Assembly: GCA_020912385.1 (NCBI GenBank) | Contig: CP087221.1 | Location: 434,001-498,000, forward strand | Origin: Neofusicoccum parvum | Taxonomy: Eukaryota > Ascomycota > Dothideomycetes > Botryosphaeriales > Botryosphaeriaceae | Length of the DNA stretch: 64,000 bases | Direction: 5' to 3' | Shown: piece after piece, positions 37,517 through 48,400 of the stretch | How positions within the stretch are numbered: position 1 is the first letter of the stretch | How the letters are laid out: each line of letters starts with the position of its first letter | Position numbers and translations under genes: made by a program | The notes under the pieces: model-generated | Told to the model about the DNA's origin: nothing | The model's input: only the letters and a program-made list of their open reading frames with translations | Database searches by the model: none

Positions 37517-37806
37517 TGTTGAACTGTGGGTGGACTTCAGGTCCTGAACTGTGTGAGGTCAGAAGAAAGAACTGAATTTCTGCCTGTCCTTCTCAGTGAA
37601 GGAAAAATGAGTGTCCTTAAATACATAAATCTGAGCTGACATAACCGAGGAAATGAGTGTATCCGAGGAAGTGATATCCGAGGGTATTGGGCATGAACAG
37701 TGGCAAATTGATGCCCTCCTCTTCTCCGGTAGAATCTTCGAGAGATTGTAGTAACTAAAACTAAACAACAAGTGCTGCCTGAGAAATAAGGGGATTCTGG
37801 TTGACA
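37517..37806 (-). repeat. 3' LTR of the Copia element
   Basis: 290-bp LTR beginning TGTTGAACTG and ending TGGTTGACA on the plus strand. By eye it is identical to the other LTR (42538-42827). TSD AATAT at 37512-37516 and 42828-42832. Next to it inside the element (37807-37815) lies the polypurine tract AAGGGGGTG in the minus-strand sense. Confidence 0.93.
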
Positions 37807-37870
37807 CACCCCCTTCACAATAAGTAGTCTGGTGCTTGTTGTGACTCTTGAAACTCGTGTGAAAGTAAAT

Positions 37871-40800
37871 TCAATCTGAAAGAGTATCTTTGGGTTTCTG
37901 AGAGATCAAATCCTTGATGTTGACAAGATGTAGTTGCTTGACGAATTGCTGAAAGCGTTGTGTAGGCAAAGCCTTAGTAAGTCCATCTGCGATCATTTCG
38001 GCTGATGGAGTCCATTGAAGCCTGATTCGCTTGTTCTGAATCTCTTGACGAAGCCAATGTTGGTGGATATCGACGTGGCGTAGCTTCGTCGTTAGTTTAG
38101 GAGAGGACTCGTCTAAAAGTCGGATCGTTTGGCGGTTGTCGCATTGGATAAACAGATGGTGGTCTGGATCGAATTGAATGTGCTTAAATAGGCGTTCCCA
38201 CCAAAGAAGTTGCCTTGCCGTATCAGAGAGTGAAAGAAATTCGGCTTCTGTGCTTGAGGTAGTGACTGTTCTCTGCTTGTTGGCCTTCCAATCGATTGGT
38301 CCATTGAATAGCTGAAAGATGTATCCCTGAGATGACTTTCGAGTTTCCTGATCATTAGCAAATGATGCGTCGCTGCTTGATAGGAAGACTGTTTGCTGCG
38401 AGCTGCAGATGCCGTTGAATTCGATTGCGAGGTGTTTGGTTGAGACCAAGTATTCAATTACGCGTGTGGCCAGTTGTTGATGACGCTCAGAGGGATTCTG
38501 GAGATATTCCGCAAGTCTTGAGGCTGCTTGTGCAATATCTGGACGTGTGATAACTGCGGCGAAATTGATAGATCCAATCTTCTGTTGGTACGTGTAGATT
38601 TCCTGAGTTGTGGCTTGATTGATTGACGGTTGTATGTCTTCGACTGGGAGTGGTGTTTTTGGTTGCTTATCCTGATTGATATTGAATTTGGCGGCTAGTT
38701 TCTCGATGTATGAGTCCTGACAGAGCCAGAGCTTTCTCTGTGGTCTATCCCTGATGATTCTGATGTTGAGAAACCATTCGAGTTCGCCAAGGATTCGCAT
38801 TTCGTAGATATTGGAGAGTTTGTGCTGAAATTCATCGATTTGACGTGTATATTCCTTTGGGTAAACGATTGCAATATCATCTACAAAGAAGAATAAAATC
38901 ATTGCCTCGTTTGAGAATAGACAGTTTACTCCTGGAACTTGTACAAGTCCGAGGTCTTGAAGTGTTGTCGAAAGATGGTTGCTCCATAGGGCTGGTGATT
39001 GTTTAAGGCCGTATAGGGCTCGAAGAAGTTGAATAATGAGTCCTGGTTGAAGGTCCTGGAATTCTTCGAGTAGTTCGAGTCCTTCTGGGAGTTCGCAGTA
39101 GGTGTCTTCATCGATTGGACTATTGACGAAGGCATTTATCATATCATATTGTCGTGATTCAAGGTCGAAGGCTGCCGTGATTGCCATGATGCTCCGAAAA
39201 GTCTGGGCGGCTAAAGTTGCTGCATACGTGTCCTGTTCGGTAAATTGCAGATCGCCGCGGACGCAGAGTCTAGCTTTGAATTTAATCAGATATCCCTCGG
39301 TGTCGAATTTGTACTTGAAAACCCAGGTAAGAGGGATAACTTTCTTGCCGGCTTGTGTGGCAACATGACGCTTGACAAGTTTCCAGGTTCCAGTTTTGAT
39401 AAGATTTCTGGTTTCGATCTTCAGGGCTGGGATGAATCCTGACGCAAGTGGGTGTTGGAGCATTTCCCTGAAGGTTCGTGGTTCCGGTGGCAATTGGTCT
39501 CTGTGGATTCTTGGTGGGTTTCCTGGAGTGTTGATTGCGGCTGAAAATGCACTGAAGTAGGGAGAGTTCGGGATTTCTTGAATCTCATCGAGTGCTGCGG
39601 CGTATCCTTGTTTCCGTGGCTTTCTTGGTTTCTTGAATGGGTTTTCTTGTAGCTGGGGATTTGGGTTCCGTGTGCTGCGTTTGCTGCTCTCACCCCCTTC
39701 AGGCATGATAGTTTCTTGTGTGATCGTACCTGATATCTCTGCTCCTCGGGGAGCGATGTTTCCTGGGGCTGCTCCTGGTTGTGGTGGTGTATCGTATTGG
39801 GCTGGAAGAAGTTGCGGAAGTCTTCTTATTGGTTGAACTTCTGATTCTGGACTAGGTTGTGTTTGTCTTTGCTGGCTTGTTGCGACTGATGGGTCTGGTG
39901 ATGGTAGTTGTTGGTTTTCTCCAGAGTCCTGGTGTCGAGTTATTGGATTTGGGATCGTCTCGCCTTCGTGGGTAGTTTCTAGCTCGTCTTCTTCAGATTC
40001 AGGTTCATCGGTTTGTTGGTTGGTTGAAGGCTGAATTTCGAGTGTTTGGATAATTTCTGAGGCTTCTTCTTGGAGGAGTTGCGTTAGATCTGGGTCTTCT
40101 GGTCGGTAGAACTCGTCCTCATTGAATCTGACATCTCTGGTTCGAATGACCTTGTATTGGCTTGGAATCCAGATTCGAAAGATGTTGGTGGAGTCGTATC
40201 CAATAAGGTGTCCAAGGTGTGCTTTCTCTGCAAGTTTCTGGCTTCGTGGAATTCCCTTCTTGTGCGCGTACGCTCTACAGCCGTAGATACGAAGATGGGA
40301 GAGATTTGGTTTCTTGCCTGTCACCGCCTCGAATGGGGTTTTCCAGTTCAGCTTGGCCATTGGTGTACGATTGTGAATATATCCAGCTGTTCTGATAATT
40401 TCTGGCCATAGTGATTGCGGAAGATTTGCTCCAATTCTCATAGCTCTTGCCTTAGATAGGATCACGCCTCCTGATCTCTCGGCGTGTCCGTTCTGTTCAG
40501 GCGTGGCGGGAGCTGAAGTTTCAAGGGTGATTCCTTCTGATTGGAGAAAGGACTTGGTTTCTGTTCCAATAGTTCGCTCGCCATCGGTCCTGAAGAAAAC
40601 AATCTGACGCTTATAGCGGGTTTTGACGAATTTAACGATGAATTCAATTATGTCCTGGGCGTCTGATTTGTTTGGATGGGTGAAGGCGAAGGTGAAATCC
40701 GTCTTGACGCAGGCGAAGTGGGATGTCCATTTATCTTGGTTGTATCCCTTCTGAATTTGGAGCAGGTCGAATGAAACTCGGTGGAATGCTTCGTCGGAGT

Positions 40801-42475
40801 CTTCTTCTCTGGTCGTTTCTCGTGAGATAATCCTCTGGGATTTTGAAAGTGCACAGGGTTGGCATTGAATTGTCTTTGGAGCTGGAGGTTCTTTGATCAC
40901 TAATACTCCTTCTGTGTTTTCCTCGAGATGTTGGATGACCTCTGGGTTGGCGTGTGCAAGGATCTGATGCCATTTTTCGGCTGATGATTTGCGAATGGTT
41001 GCTGGGAATGCTGCATGTCCTTGGTATTCTGAATTGGAATTGTATTCTAGTAGGAAGTGTCCTTGATGTTGTTGAACTTTGCAAAGATGTTTCCCTTGGT
41101 GGATGAGCTGCATATTCTGGGTATCCCAGTAGATTTTCTTGCTGACTGCAATGCTCATCGATACAAGGTTCGTCAAGAAGGATGGAATGAAGGCAACGTT
41201 GTTGAGCGTAATCGTTCTCTGGCCGATCTGTGTTTTAGCGGAGATATCGACGGTTCCCCAGGCTTGAATTGGTATAGCTTGGTTGCCTGATCCAAGGGTC
41301 TCGTCGGGTCTGGCCTTTCTGGTTTCCTTGAATCTGTGTATCATTGATTGGTTGCATACGTGGACGTCGGTTCCAGAGTCGAGAATCCAGGAGTTGAATA
41401 GGCGACTACTCTGAGCTGCGAAAGAGTGGTAGGTTGCCGTCATTGATATAGGCTGTGCATCTTGAGGTTGAGTGGGTTGGTCTTGTTTCTCGGATTGGGT
41501 TTGATCCTTCTGTTGTTTGTATTGCTGGATCCTCTTGTTTTTTTCGAGTGCCTTAGTGATGATCTCCTTGAATTTCGGGTCCTGAAGCTTCTCCTGAACT
41601 TTAGCTTGGGTTTCAGGATTTGGCTTGAAGTTCTTGGGCCTTCCTTCGGCGTGTGGGTTGAGATACCAGCATTCTGTGGCCCAGTGGTGGATTCCGCAGG
41701 GACAGAGAGGTGCCGTTTTAACCTGTTTGCCTCGAAAGTTGGCGGGGAATGCTGAGTGGGTTCCCTCAGTCTTCTGAGCCTTGATTGACTGGTTTTCTCG
41801 GTAGTATTGGCGGAACTTCTCGATCATGTCATAGAGATCCGTAACGCGGGTTGCTGGATCGAGATTCTTGATTTGGTAGGTGCTGACGAATTGAGGTTCG
41901 ATCGGCTTAAGTGTAAGGAGGAAGTCTCGGGTCGGTCGATTATCTGACACTTCGGCTAGATTGTGTTTCTTTGCCTCGGTGTAGAGCTTTTCCCATTGCT
42001 GAAGCCAGGATTCAATATTTTGACTTCGTGGAGGCTTGCATAGTTGATGGTATTGGTGCTCAAGCTCAAGCAGTCTAGCTTGATCTGTTGGTGCAAGGCG
42101 TTTCTTGAGTGCTCGGAGAATGTCCCATGGATGAGGTTCTTCTGACGTGATGAAAGAAAGATTGGTTGTTGAAATCGACTCTTGGATGTAGGTAGTGAGT
42201 TCCGCAAGAGCCTTCTGACGTCTATCGTAGACGTTAATCTTATGTCGATAGATGGTGTACTGGGTCTTGAATCGTTCTTGTCCTTGAGCATCGTCATCCG
42301 GTGGCAACGGCGGTAAATCACCGGGATCCGGAATCTGATCGGGTCGTGTAGTCTTTTCAGGATCAACGGCTTCCCAAATGCCTAGAGCCTTAGCTCGTGA
42401 GCGTACAAGGTACAGCCAGTTGTCCCAGTCTGAAGGTCGGCTGAGAATGACGGTTTTCTTGGTTGATTCCGTCAT
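37871..42475 (-). CDS. Copia gag-pol polyprotein
   Basis: One frame of 1,534 aa from ATG 42475, with no frameshift between gag and pol. Order: gag (about 1-330) with a Cys/His knuckle-like CPCGIHHWATEC; aspartic protease WILDSGTDVHVC (about 365); GAG-pre-integrase HQILAHANPEV; integrase core with FFRTDGERT and TPEQNGHAERSGG (about 610-690); Copia-type RT with WVFKYKFD and catalytic FFFVDDIAIVY (about 1060-1250); RNase H with SSSDASFAND and TEAEFLSLSD (about 1390-1440). Integrase before RT identifies the Copia order. A proline- and glutamate-rich linker separates integrase and RT. All catalytic residues appear present. Confidence 0.95.
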   Translation of the reverse strand: MTESTKKTVILSRPSDWDNWLYLVRSRAKALGIWEAVDPEKTTRPDQIPDPGDLPPLPPDDDAQGQERFKTQYTIYRHKINVYDRRQKALAELTTYIQESISTTNLSFITSEEPHPWDILRALKKRLAPTDQARLLELEHQYHQLCKPPRSQNIESWLQQWEKLYTEAKKHNLAEVSDNRPTRDFLLTLKPIEPQFVSTYQIKNLDPATRVTDLYDMIEKFRQYYRENQSIKAQKTEGTHSAFPANFRGKQVKTAPLCPCGIHHWATECWYLNPHAEGRPKNFKPNPETQAKVQEKLQDPKFKEIITKALEKNKRIQQYKQQKDQTQSEKQDQPTQPQDAQPISMTATYHSFAAQSSRLFNSWILDSGTDVHVCNQSMIHRFKETRKARPDETLGSGNQAIPIQAWGTVDISAKTQIGQRTITLNNVAFIPSFLTNLVSMSIAVSKKIYWDTQNMQLIHQGKHLCKVQQHQGHFLLEYNSNSEYQGHAAFPATIRKSSAEKWHQILAHANPEVIQHLEENTEGVLVIKEPPAPKTIQCQPCALSKSQRIISRETTREEDSDEAFHRVSFDLLQIQKGYNQDKWTSHFACVKTDFTFAFTHPNKSDAQDIIEFIVKFVKTRYKRQIVFFRTDGERTIGTETKSFLQSEGITLETSAPATPEQNGHAERSGGVILSKARAMRIGANLPQSLWPEIIRTAGYIHNRTPMAKLNWKTPFEAVTGKKPNLSHLRIYGCRAYAHKKGIPRSQKLAEKAHLGHLIGYDSTNIFRIWIPSQYKVIRTRDVRFNEDEFYRPEDPDLTQLLQEEASEIIQTLEIQPSTNQQTDEPESEEDELETTHEGETIPNPITRHQDSGENQQLPSPDPSVATSQQRQTQPSPESEVQPIRRLPQLLPAQYDTPPQPGAAPGNIAPRGAEISGTITQETIMPEGGESSKRSTRNPNPQLQENPFKKPRKPRKQGYAAALDEIQEIPNSPYFSAFSAAINTPGNPPRIHRDQLPPEPRTFREMLQHPLASGFIPALKIETRNLIKTGTWKLVKRHVATQAGKKVIPLTWVFKYKFDTEGYLIKFKARLCVRGDLQFTEQDTYAATLAAQTFRSIMAITAAFDLESRQYDMINAFVNSPIDEDTYCELPEGLELLEEFQDLQPGLIIQLLRALYGLKQSPALWSNHLSTTLQDLGLVQVPGVNCLFSNEAMILFFFVDDIAIVYPKEYTRQIDEFQHKLSNIYEMRILGELEWFLNIRIIRDRPQRKLWLCQDSYIEKLAAKFNINQDKQPKTPLPVEDIQPSINQATTQEIYTYQQKIGSINFAAVITRPDIAQAASRLAEYLQNPSERHQQLATRVIEYLVSTKHLAIEFNGICSSQQTVFLSSSDASFANDQETRKSSQGYIFQLFNGPIDWKANKQRTVTTSSTEAEFLSLSDTARQLLWWERLFKHIQFDPDHHLFIQCDNRQTIRLLDESSPKLTTKLRHVDIHQHWLRQEIQNKRIRLQWTPSAEMIADGLTKALPTQRFQQFVKQLHLVNIKDLISQKPKDTLSD

Positions 42476-42524
42476 AGCTGAATGGTCTTGTTTCTTTGTT
42501 TGGTCTACGCATTGGATGCGATAG

Positions 42525-42537
42525 CCGGGCTCATAAC
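42525..42537 (-). other. Copia primer-binding site, half-tRNA initiator Met type
   Basis: Directly beside the 5' LTR the plus strand reads CCGGGCTCATAAC, which equals the anticodon arm of eukaryotic initiator tRNA-Met (CAT anticodon). The element RNA is therefore complementary to the tRNA interior, as in Drosophila copia, where a cleaved tRNA-iMet fragment primes reverse transcription. Confidence 0.8.
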
Positions 42538-42827
42538 TGTTGAACTGTGGGTGGACTTCAGGTCCTGAACTGTGTGAGGTCAGAAGAAAGAACTGAATTT
42601 CTGCCTGTCCTTCTCAGTGAAGGAAAAATGAGTGTCCTTAAATACATAAATCTGAGCTGACATAACCGAGGAAATGAGTGTATCCGAGGAAGTGATATCC
42701 GAGGGTATTGGGCATGAACAGTGGCAAATTGATGCCCTCCTCTTCTCCGGTAGAATCTTCGAGAGATTGTAGTAACTAAAACTAAACAACAAGTGCTGCC
42801 TGAGAAATAAGGGGATTCTGGTTGACA
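42538..42827 (-). repeat. 5' LTR of the Copia element
   Basis: 290 bp, identical by eye to 37517-37806. It serves as promoter LTR because the element reads on the minus strand. An 82-codon frame inside both LTRs is a by-product of their identity and is not called as a gene. Confidence 0.93.
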
Positions 42828-44945
42828 AATATATAGAGTAACTCCTATCCTATATATATAATAAACTAGACTAGAGTAAATAGTACCCGCCTAATAAACC
42901 TAGAAGGATATAGAGAAAGAACTCAGTTCTAGTAATAGATATAAGAAGAATAGACTCTAGTAAGATTTAAAAAAAGGATTAGAATAGAGGAATTATAGAA
43001 AAAGAAGCTAAAGAGAAACCTAGATAAATCTAGAGACCTTAATAGACTCTCTCTACTCGACTAGATAATCTTCTCTAGTATAGGACTATATAGTTCCTAA
43101 TATACCCTAGAAATAAATCTAGAAGAGATAGTTCTATCTATATAGGCTAGCTCTACCCCTCTAACGTAACCTAATATAGATATAGGAGATAATTAATACT
43201 AAATATAATACTACTATTAATTATATAGTATAACGTTAATAAGAGTATAGATAAGGTAATAATCCCCCTCTATAAAGAACTAGACCTAAGAACCTACTAT
43301 ATTCTAGCTATCTAGAAACCCTAGAAAAACCCTAGAGTTAAAATAATAGTTAAATATTCTACTTACTATACTATCTTCCCTCTTCCCCTTAGGCTTTATA
43401 GATAACACTAATATTCTTACCTTTAGTAGGTTAATAGAACAAAACTATAGAGTACTAGAGGAGGCTAATAATACTTATAAGTAGTAGGTAGCCACCTATA
43501 GCTCTATATTCTCTCTAGATAAGTACCACCTTATTCACTTCACTAGAAGGCTATAAAGATTTAATATAAAGGCTAGGATTTAAATTCCTAGCTTTAAAGG
43601 TAACCCTAAACTATAGATTAAGATACTTAGTATCTATATAGATAGTAAGCTTAGGTAGGAACCCTATATTAGAGAGACTACTACTAAGGTAATAAAGTAA
43701 TACATCTCTCTCTCTAGACTTATAGTATCTACCTAGGGAGCCTTCTTTATAAAGGCACGCTATATCTATACTATAGTAGTAAGACTAGTTCTTACCTATA
43801 GCTATAAGGTATAGCACTCCCTAGAAAGAACCCTAGGAGTAAGAAAGACAGTAGCTAAACCCCTAAAAAAAATCTAAAGCTAGTATCTACGTACTATTTC
43901 TAGAGTATATAAGTTAATACCTATCTAAATACTAAAGTATAAGACTAGAATTACCCCCCTCTTACTCTATTTAGATAAGCTTATACTAGTATATATAATT
44001 AGAAGTAAAAAGAGACCGGTAGCTATAATAGTTAAGAATATATATAGGGACATTAAGATAATTACTAGGGCTATATTAAATACTAAGAGAGCTTCTAGCC
44101 TATCTAGAAGAATACTACTAGAGAGAAAACTAGACTTCCTCCTTAGTAGCTACCCCCCTATAAGTTAAAAATTCCTAGAGTAAACTAGGCTTTATATAGT
44201 AATTAGAGAGCTATAGAAGGAGAGATAGATAAAGTAAACTAGATAGAAGAAGAGAAATAAGCTAGTAGTCTAGAATATATTCTAGAATCTAAAAATTAGA
44301 TAGCTCTATAGTAAACTTACTAAACTATAAAGCACTCTCCTTACCCTACTACGTACTAAATATATTAGCCTTAAAGACTTTCTCTCTAGACGTAAAGTAC
44401 TAGGCTATTCCAGCCTAGCCTATCTATATAGCTAGTATAGATAAACACTAAAGTATATTCTTCTATTCTACCTATACTTCTAAGAAGGTAGAGTATATAT
44501 ACTATAACTAATAGAAACTATAGACTACTATACTCTTCTATTAATAAAGAAAGAGGTCTAAGTAGTAATAAAATAGTTTCTATACCTAGAGCTACTAAAC
44601 TAATTTAGTCTAGTAAGAGAGATAGACTAGGAGACTAAGAAGATCTACTAGAAAAACTACTAGAAGAATTAAGATCTTAACTAGGAGAACTAGTACTAGG
44701 ATATAGGAGAAAGAGAGAGCTAAGGTTAATACCTAGCTAATATAAGACTACTATAGTAGCTTCTACTAGTAAGTAGGAAAAATAGAATATAAAGAGGTAA
44801 CTAATCTAAGAAGAAAAGAAAAGTTTTTTATCTAGAAGACTAGGTTTTTCCTCTTATATAAAATATCGTAGATAGCCTACTCTATATAGACCTAAAAGGG
44901 AGCTATATTAGGAAGAAAATAAATTTATCTATTTATCTATCTATA
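42828..44945 (+). mobile_element. LINE copy F, right part, internally deleted (RIPed)
   Basis: Continues LINE F after the Copia TSD (42828-42832). It runs through the ORF1/ORF2 junction and the start of the endonuclease to about 43390, then jumps directly to the RT catalytic region, which corresponds to removal of about 1.85 kb relative to copy A. It then continues to the 3' UTR and the GATA-type tail at about 44945. RIP stops throughout. Confidence 0.82.
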
Positions 44946-45092
44946 TTACTCTTTTCTACTTAGCCTAGTTTAAAAAGGCTATATAGATTATATATTAATC
45001 TAGTATATAGCTTTAGTAGATATCTAGATAGATAAGACTTTAGCTATATAGATAATAATATTAATATAACTAGTAGTAGTAGTTATTATTAC
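44946..45092. other. AT-rich relic sequence, unassigned
   Basis: 147 bp of AT-rich, RIP-like sequence between LINE F and Gypsy G2, ending in the G2 TSD ATTAC (45088-45092). I see no gene. It was contiguous with 58545 onward before G2 inserted. Confidence 0.6.
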
Positions 45093-45109
45093 TGTTACGA
45101 ACCCCAGTC
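45093..45109 (+). repeat. G2 5' LTR, first 17 bp
   Basis: TGTTACGAACCCCAGTC is the start of the G2 LTR (compare 58094-58110). It is split off by the insertion of G1 at 45110. The last 5 bp, CAGTC, are repeated at 51352-51356 as the G1 TSD. Confidence 0.93.
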
Positions 45110-45458
45110 TGTCACGACTCAAGAAGAACAAGTCAGATTCTCGAAATTGACTAAAGTTTCTAAGCTAGAGAAAAGAAAGAGAAAGGAAAAAAGAATAAAG
45201 AAGAGAAGAGGAGGACTTATATATCCAGACAGTTAAATAGCCGGTCTTAGGCTTCCCTCTCTAGTGCGTTTTCGCTAAGCGTTTGCTCTTAGCAAACCCC
45301 GTGTCTTAGACATCTTTGTCTTAGAAAAGTGCCTTAGCCCGATTAGGCTTAGTTTTCTACAGGTCCTTCTGCCCGTTTCCATCGACCTGCCGAAGGTCTC
45401 GGCGCCGGCACTCCCTTCTTACCTAGAGAAAGAGAAGTTGACGGTCTGAATCGTCACA
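45110..45458 (-). repeat. 3' LTR of Gypsy G1
   Basis: 349-bp LTR (TGTCACGACT...CGTCACA on the plus strand), identical by eye to 51003-51351. The adjoining 45459-45475 reads in the minus sense as a purine-rich PPT (AAGAGGGGAGGTAA). Confidence 0.94.
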
Positions 45459-45496
45459 TTACCTCCCCTCTTAAGCGAGAGCTTCTGGCGATGTCC

Positions 45497-48400
45497 TCAC
45501 TCGACAGCCTCGTTGTTTTCCTGGATCCACCGTTGAAGTTCCTTCGGTGGTCCTGGTTTCGCCGGGTAGGAGTCGTGGAATTCCTTGAGTTTTCCTACCG
45601 CGTGGTTGAAGTTGGCTGCGGGATACCATTGGAGGTCAGGTGGCCAGTCCGCCCACTGGACTCTATACTGGAGTTTCTTTCCTTTACCAGTAAAGCGTGA
45701 GTCAAGAATGGACTCCACTACGTACTCCTCCTTGTTGTCCACCTGCACCGCAGGCTGTGGCTCTGGTATTTGGCCGGGGAGAGGGTTGCCATCGTCCCTT
45801 GTAAGCTTGTTTGGATGGAAAACGTTGGCGCGATTGGTGCCTGGGGGTAGCTGGAGACGATAAGCGGTTCCCACCTTCTCGATAATGGGATATGGTCCAA
45901 TCCGCGTCCATCCTAGCTTCCGTGAGGGTCGGTCCAAATCCATGTCCTTGGTAGAGATAAACACCTTGTCTCCCACCTCGTAGGACACATCCTTCCTGTG
46001 ACGGTTGGCGAACTCTACTTGCTTCTCCTGGGATTGCTGCAGGTGGAATTTTGTGAATTCCCAGACCTTCTGCATCTTATCTGCCATCTCGTTGGCTCTT
46101 TCTCTGCTCCAGGTGGCCGCGGCGGTAGGGGCCGGAGGCGTAGGTGTCCAGTCGAAGGATAGACGGGGTTCGTATCCATAGACCACGAAGAAGGGGCTCA
46201 CTGTAGACGAGGCGGAGATGTTTCCATTAGCGGCGTATTCTGCGGAGGCAAGCCAGTCTACCCAATCGTCTTGGTAGTAGCTGACGTAATGACGGAGGTA
46301 GATTTCCATTTCCTTGTTGGCGTTTTCCGTCTGTCCGTCTGTCTCCGGGTGGTAGGCTGTTGAGAGGCGGTGATCAATCTGTAGGAGCTTACAGAGTCCC
46401 TGCCAGAATTCGCTAATGAACTGAGGTCCTCGATCTGAGATGATAGTGTCCGGTAGGCCATGATACTTCCAGATATTGTCTCTGAAGATCTGCGCCATTT
46501 GACTCGCGGTGGTGGTATCGTGACAGGGAATAAAGTGCCGCATTTTTGAGAACCGGTCCACCACTACTAGGACGGCGGTGAATCCTCTGCAGTTTGGCAA
46601 CTTGGTGACAAAGTCACAGGATAGGTGCTTCCAGGGCTGGTCCCCGATGGGGAGCGGCTTAAGCAGGCCGTTATAGGATTCCGTTTTGTATTTGGCCCTC
46701 TTACAGGAGTGGCAGTTCTGTACGTACCGCTTCACTGCCTTTTTCATACCATTCCAGTAGTACCTCTCTTTTAAGAGCTCCCAGGTGCGCTGGATGCCTG
46801 GATGTCCCGTTGCTGGGGGTCGATGAGCAGCCTGGATAAGCCTCAGCCTAATGCGGTCGTTCTGGGGCACTACGAGGCGGTTCTCTTGGAAGATAAGTAG
46901 GCCGTCGCGGACTGAGTATTCAGGGTGCTTGCTAACGTCCTGACGGATAGCTGTTAAGGCGTCATCCGCCCGGTTGGCGGTCCGTAGCTCCGTGGGGAGG
47001 TCTGGGTCTTCGAGTGGCTCGAGGGGAGCGAGGGTAAAGCTTCCTGGGGGGAGAGCTGTACGGTTCATAGAGGTAAGGCGAGAGTCGGATTCGTTAGCCG
47101 GTAGGTCCTGTTCCCGACGGGAGAGAGCATCGGCCCTCTCGTTCTTCTTTCCCGCGATAGGGACAATCTTAAAGTCGTACTCCGCGAGTTCCTCCGCCCA
47201 TCGGATCTGGCGGCGCGAGAGTTGCTTATTGGTCATGAACGTTCTTAGGGTCTCGTGATCAGTGAACACCTGGATCGGCTCCTGGGCGCTCCGGCACTCG
47301 GGGCTCCACTCTTGAAAGGCGCGGACGATAGCAAAGAGTTCCTTATCGTAAATGGTATAATTGCATTCCGTATCAGAGAGCTTCTTGGAGAAGTAGGCAA
47401 CTGGATGAAGCTTTCCCTCCTCATCCTTCTGTGAGAGAACTCCCCCACTAACGTAGTCAGAAGAGTCTACTTCGAGGAAGATGGGCTTCGCCGGGTCGAA
47501 ATGTCGAAGTACTGGGTCTGAGCGGACGGCGTCCTTTAGTGCTTGGAAGGCGGCCTCACACTTCGGTGTCCAGGCCCACGCCACCTTGTTCTTGGTCAGG
47601 TCGGTGAGTGGTTTTGCAATCCTCGAGTAGTTCTTGATAAACCGGCGGTAGTAGTTGCAGAGGCCTAGGAATGAGCGTACTCCTCGGAGAGAGATTGGGG
47701 CTTTCCATTCCAGGATGGCTGCAACCTTCTGGGGGTCCATCCGGATTCCGTCTCGCCCAACGATGAGGCCAAGGAAGCGAGTCTCGGTAACCTCAAATTC
47801 GCATTTCTTAATGTCCGCTTGAAGGCCTGCTTCTCTGAGTTTCTTGAGGACCAGTCGTACCTGTTCTCTATGCTCTTTTCTCGTCTTACTGTAGACCAGA
47901 ATGTCGTCCATGAACACTGAGCAGAAGTCGTCCAATCCGGCCATCATAACCTCGTTCATGTACTGCTGGAAGGTGGCAGGTCCATTGCACAATCCAAAGG
48001 GTAGGACGTTGTAGCGGTATGATCCGTAGCGCGTCCGGAAGGTTGTAAGGTCCTTGGAGTCTTCATGCATCCGGATCCTATGGAATGCCTGTCTGACATC
48101 AATCTTGGAGAAGTAACGCGCCCCAGTAAGCCGGGCTAGCGTCTCGTCAATCAGTGGGAGCGGGTATTTGTTTTTCTTTGTGGCGGCGTTGAGGCGTCGG
48201 TAGTCCACACAGAAACGGAATCCCCCATTAGCCTTTCTTGCCATGAGGATGGGTGAACCGAACGGTGCCCTGCTCGCTTCAATAAACCCCTTTCCTAGGT
48301 TCTCCTCAATGTAGTCCTTTGCAGCCGCGAGCTCGTCAGCGGACATGCGGTATAGAGGCGGCGTGCGTAGCTCCGGGTCCTGGTTGAGCTCAATCTTATG

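Larger units (their letters stand above)
37517..42827 (-). mobile_element. Full-length Copia (Ty1-type) LTR retrotransposon
   Basis: 5,311 bp, 290-bp identical LTRs, 5-bp TSD AATAT, PPT, primer site, and a single intact gag-pol ORF of 1,534 codons. Not RIPed. Inserted into LINE F. All parts needed for autonomous transposition are visible, so this copy is probably very young. Confidence 0.94.

Noticed and set aside
37559..37807. 82-codon minus-strand frame in both Copia LTRs
   Set aside because: It repeats because the LTRs are identical; it has no recognisable protein features and spans the LTR end.
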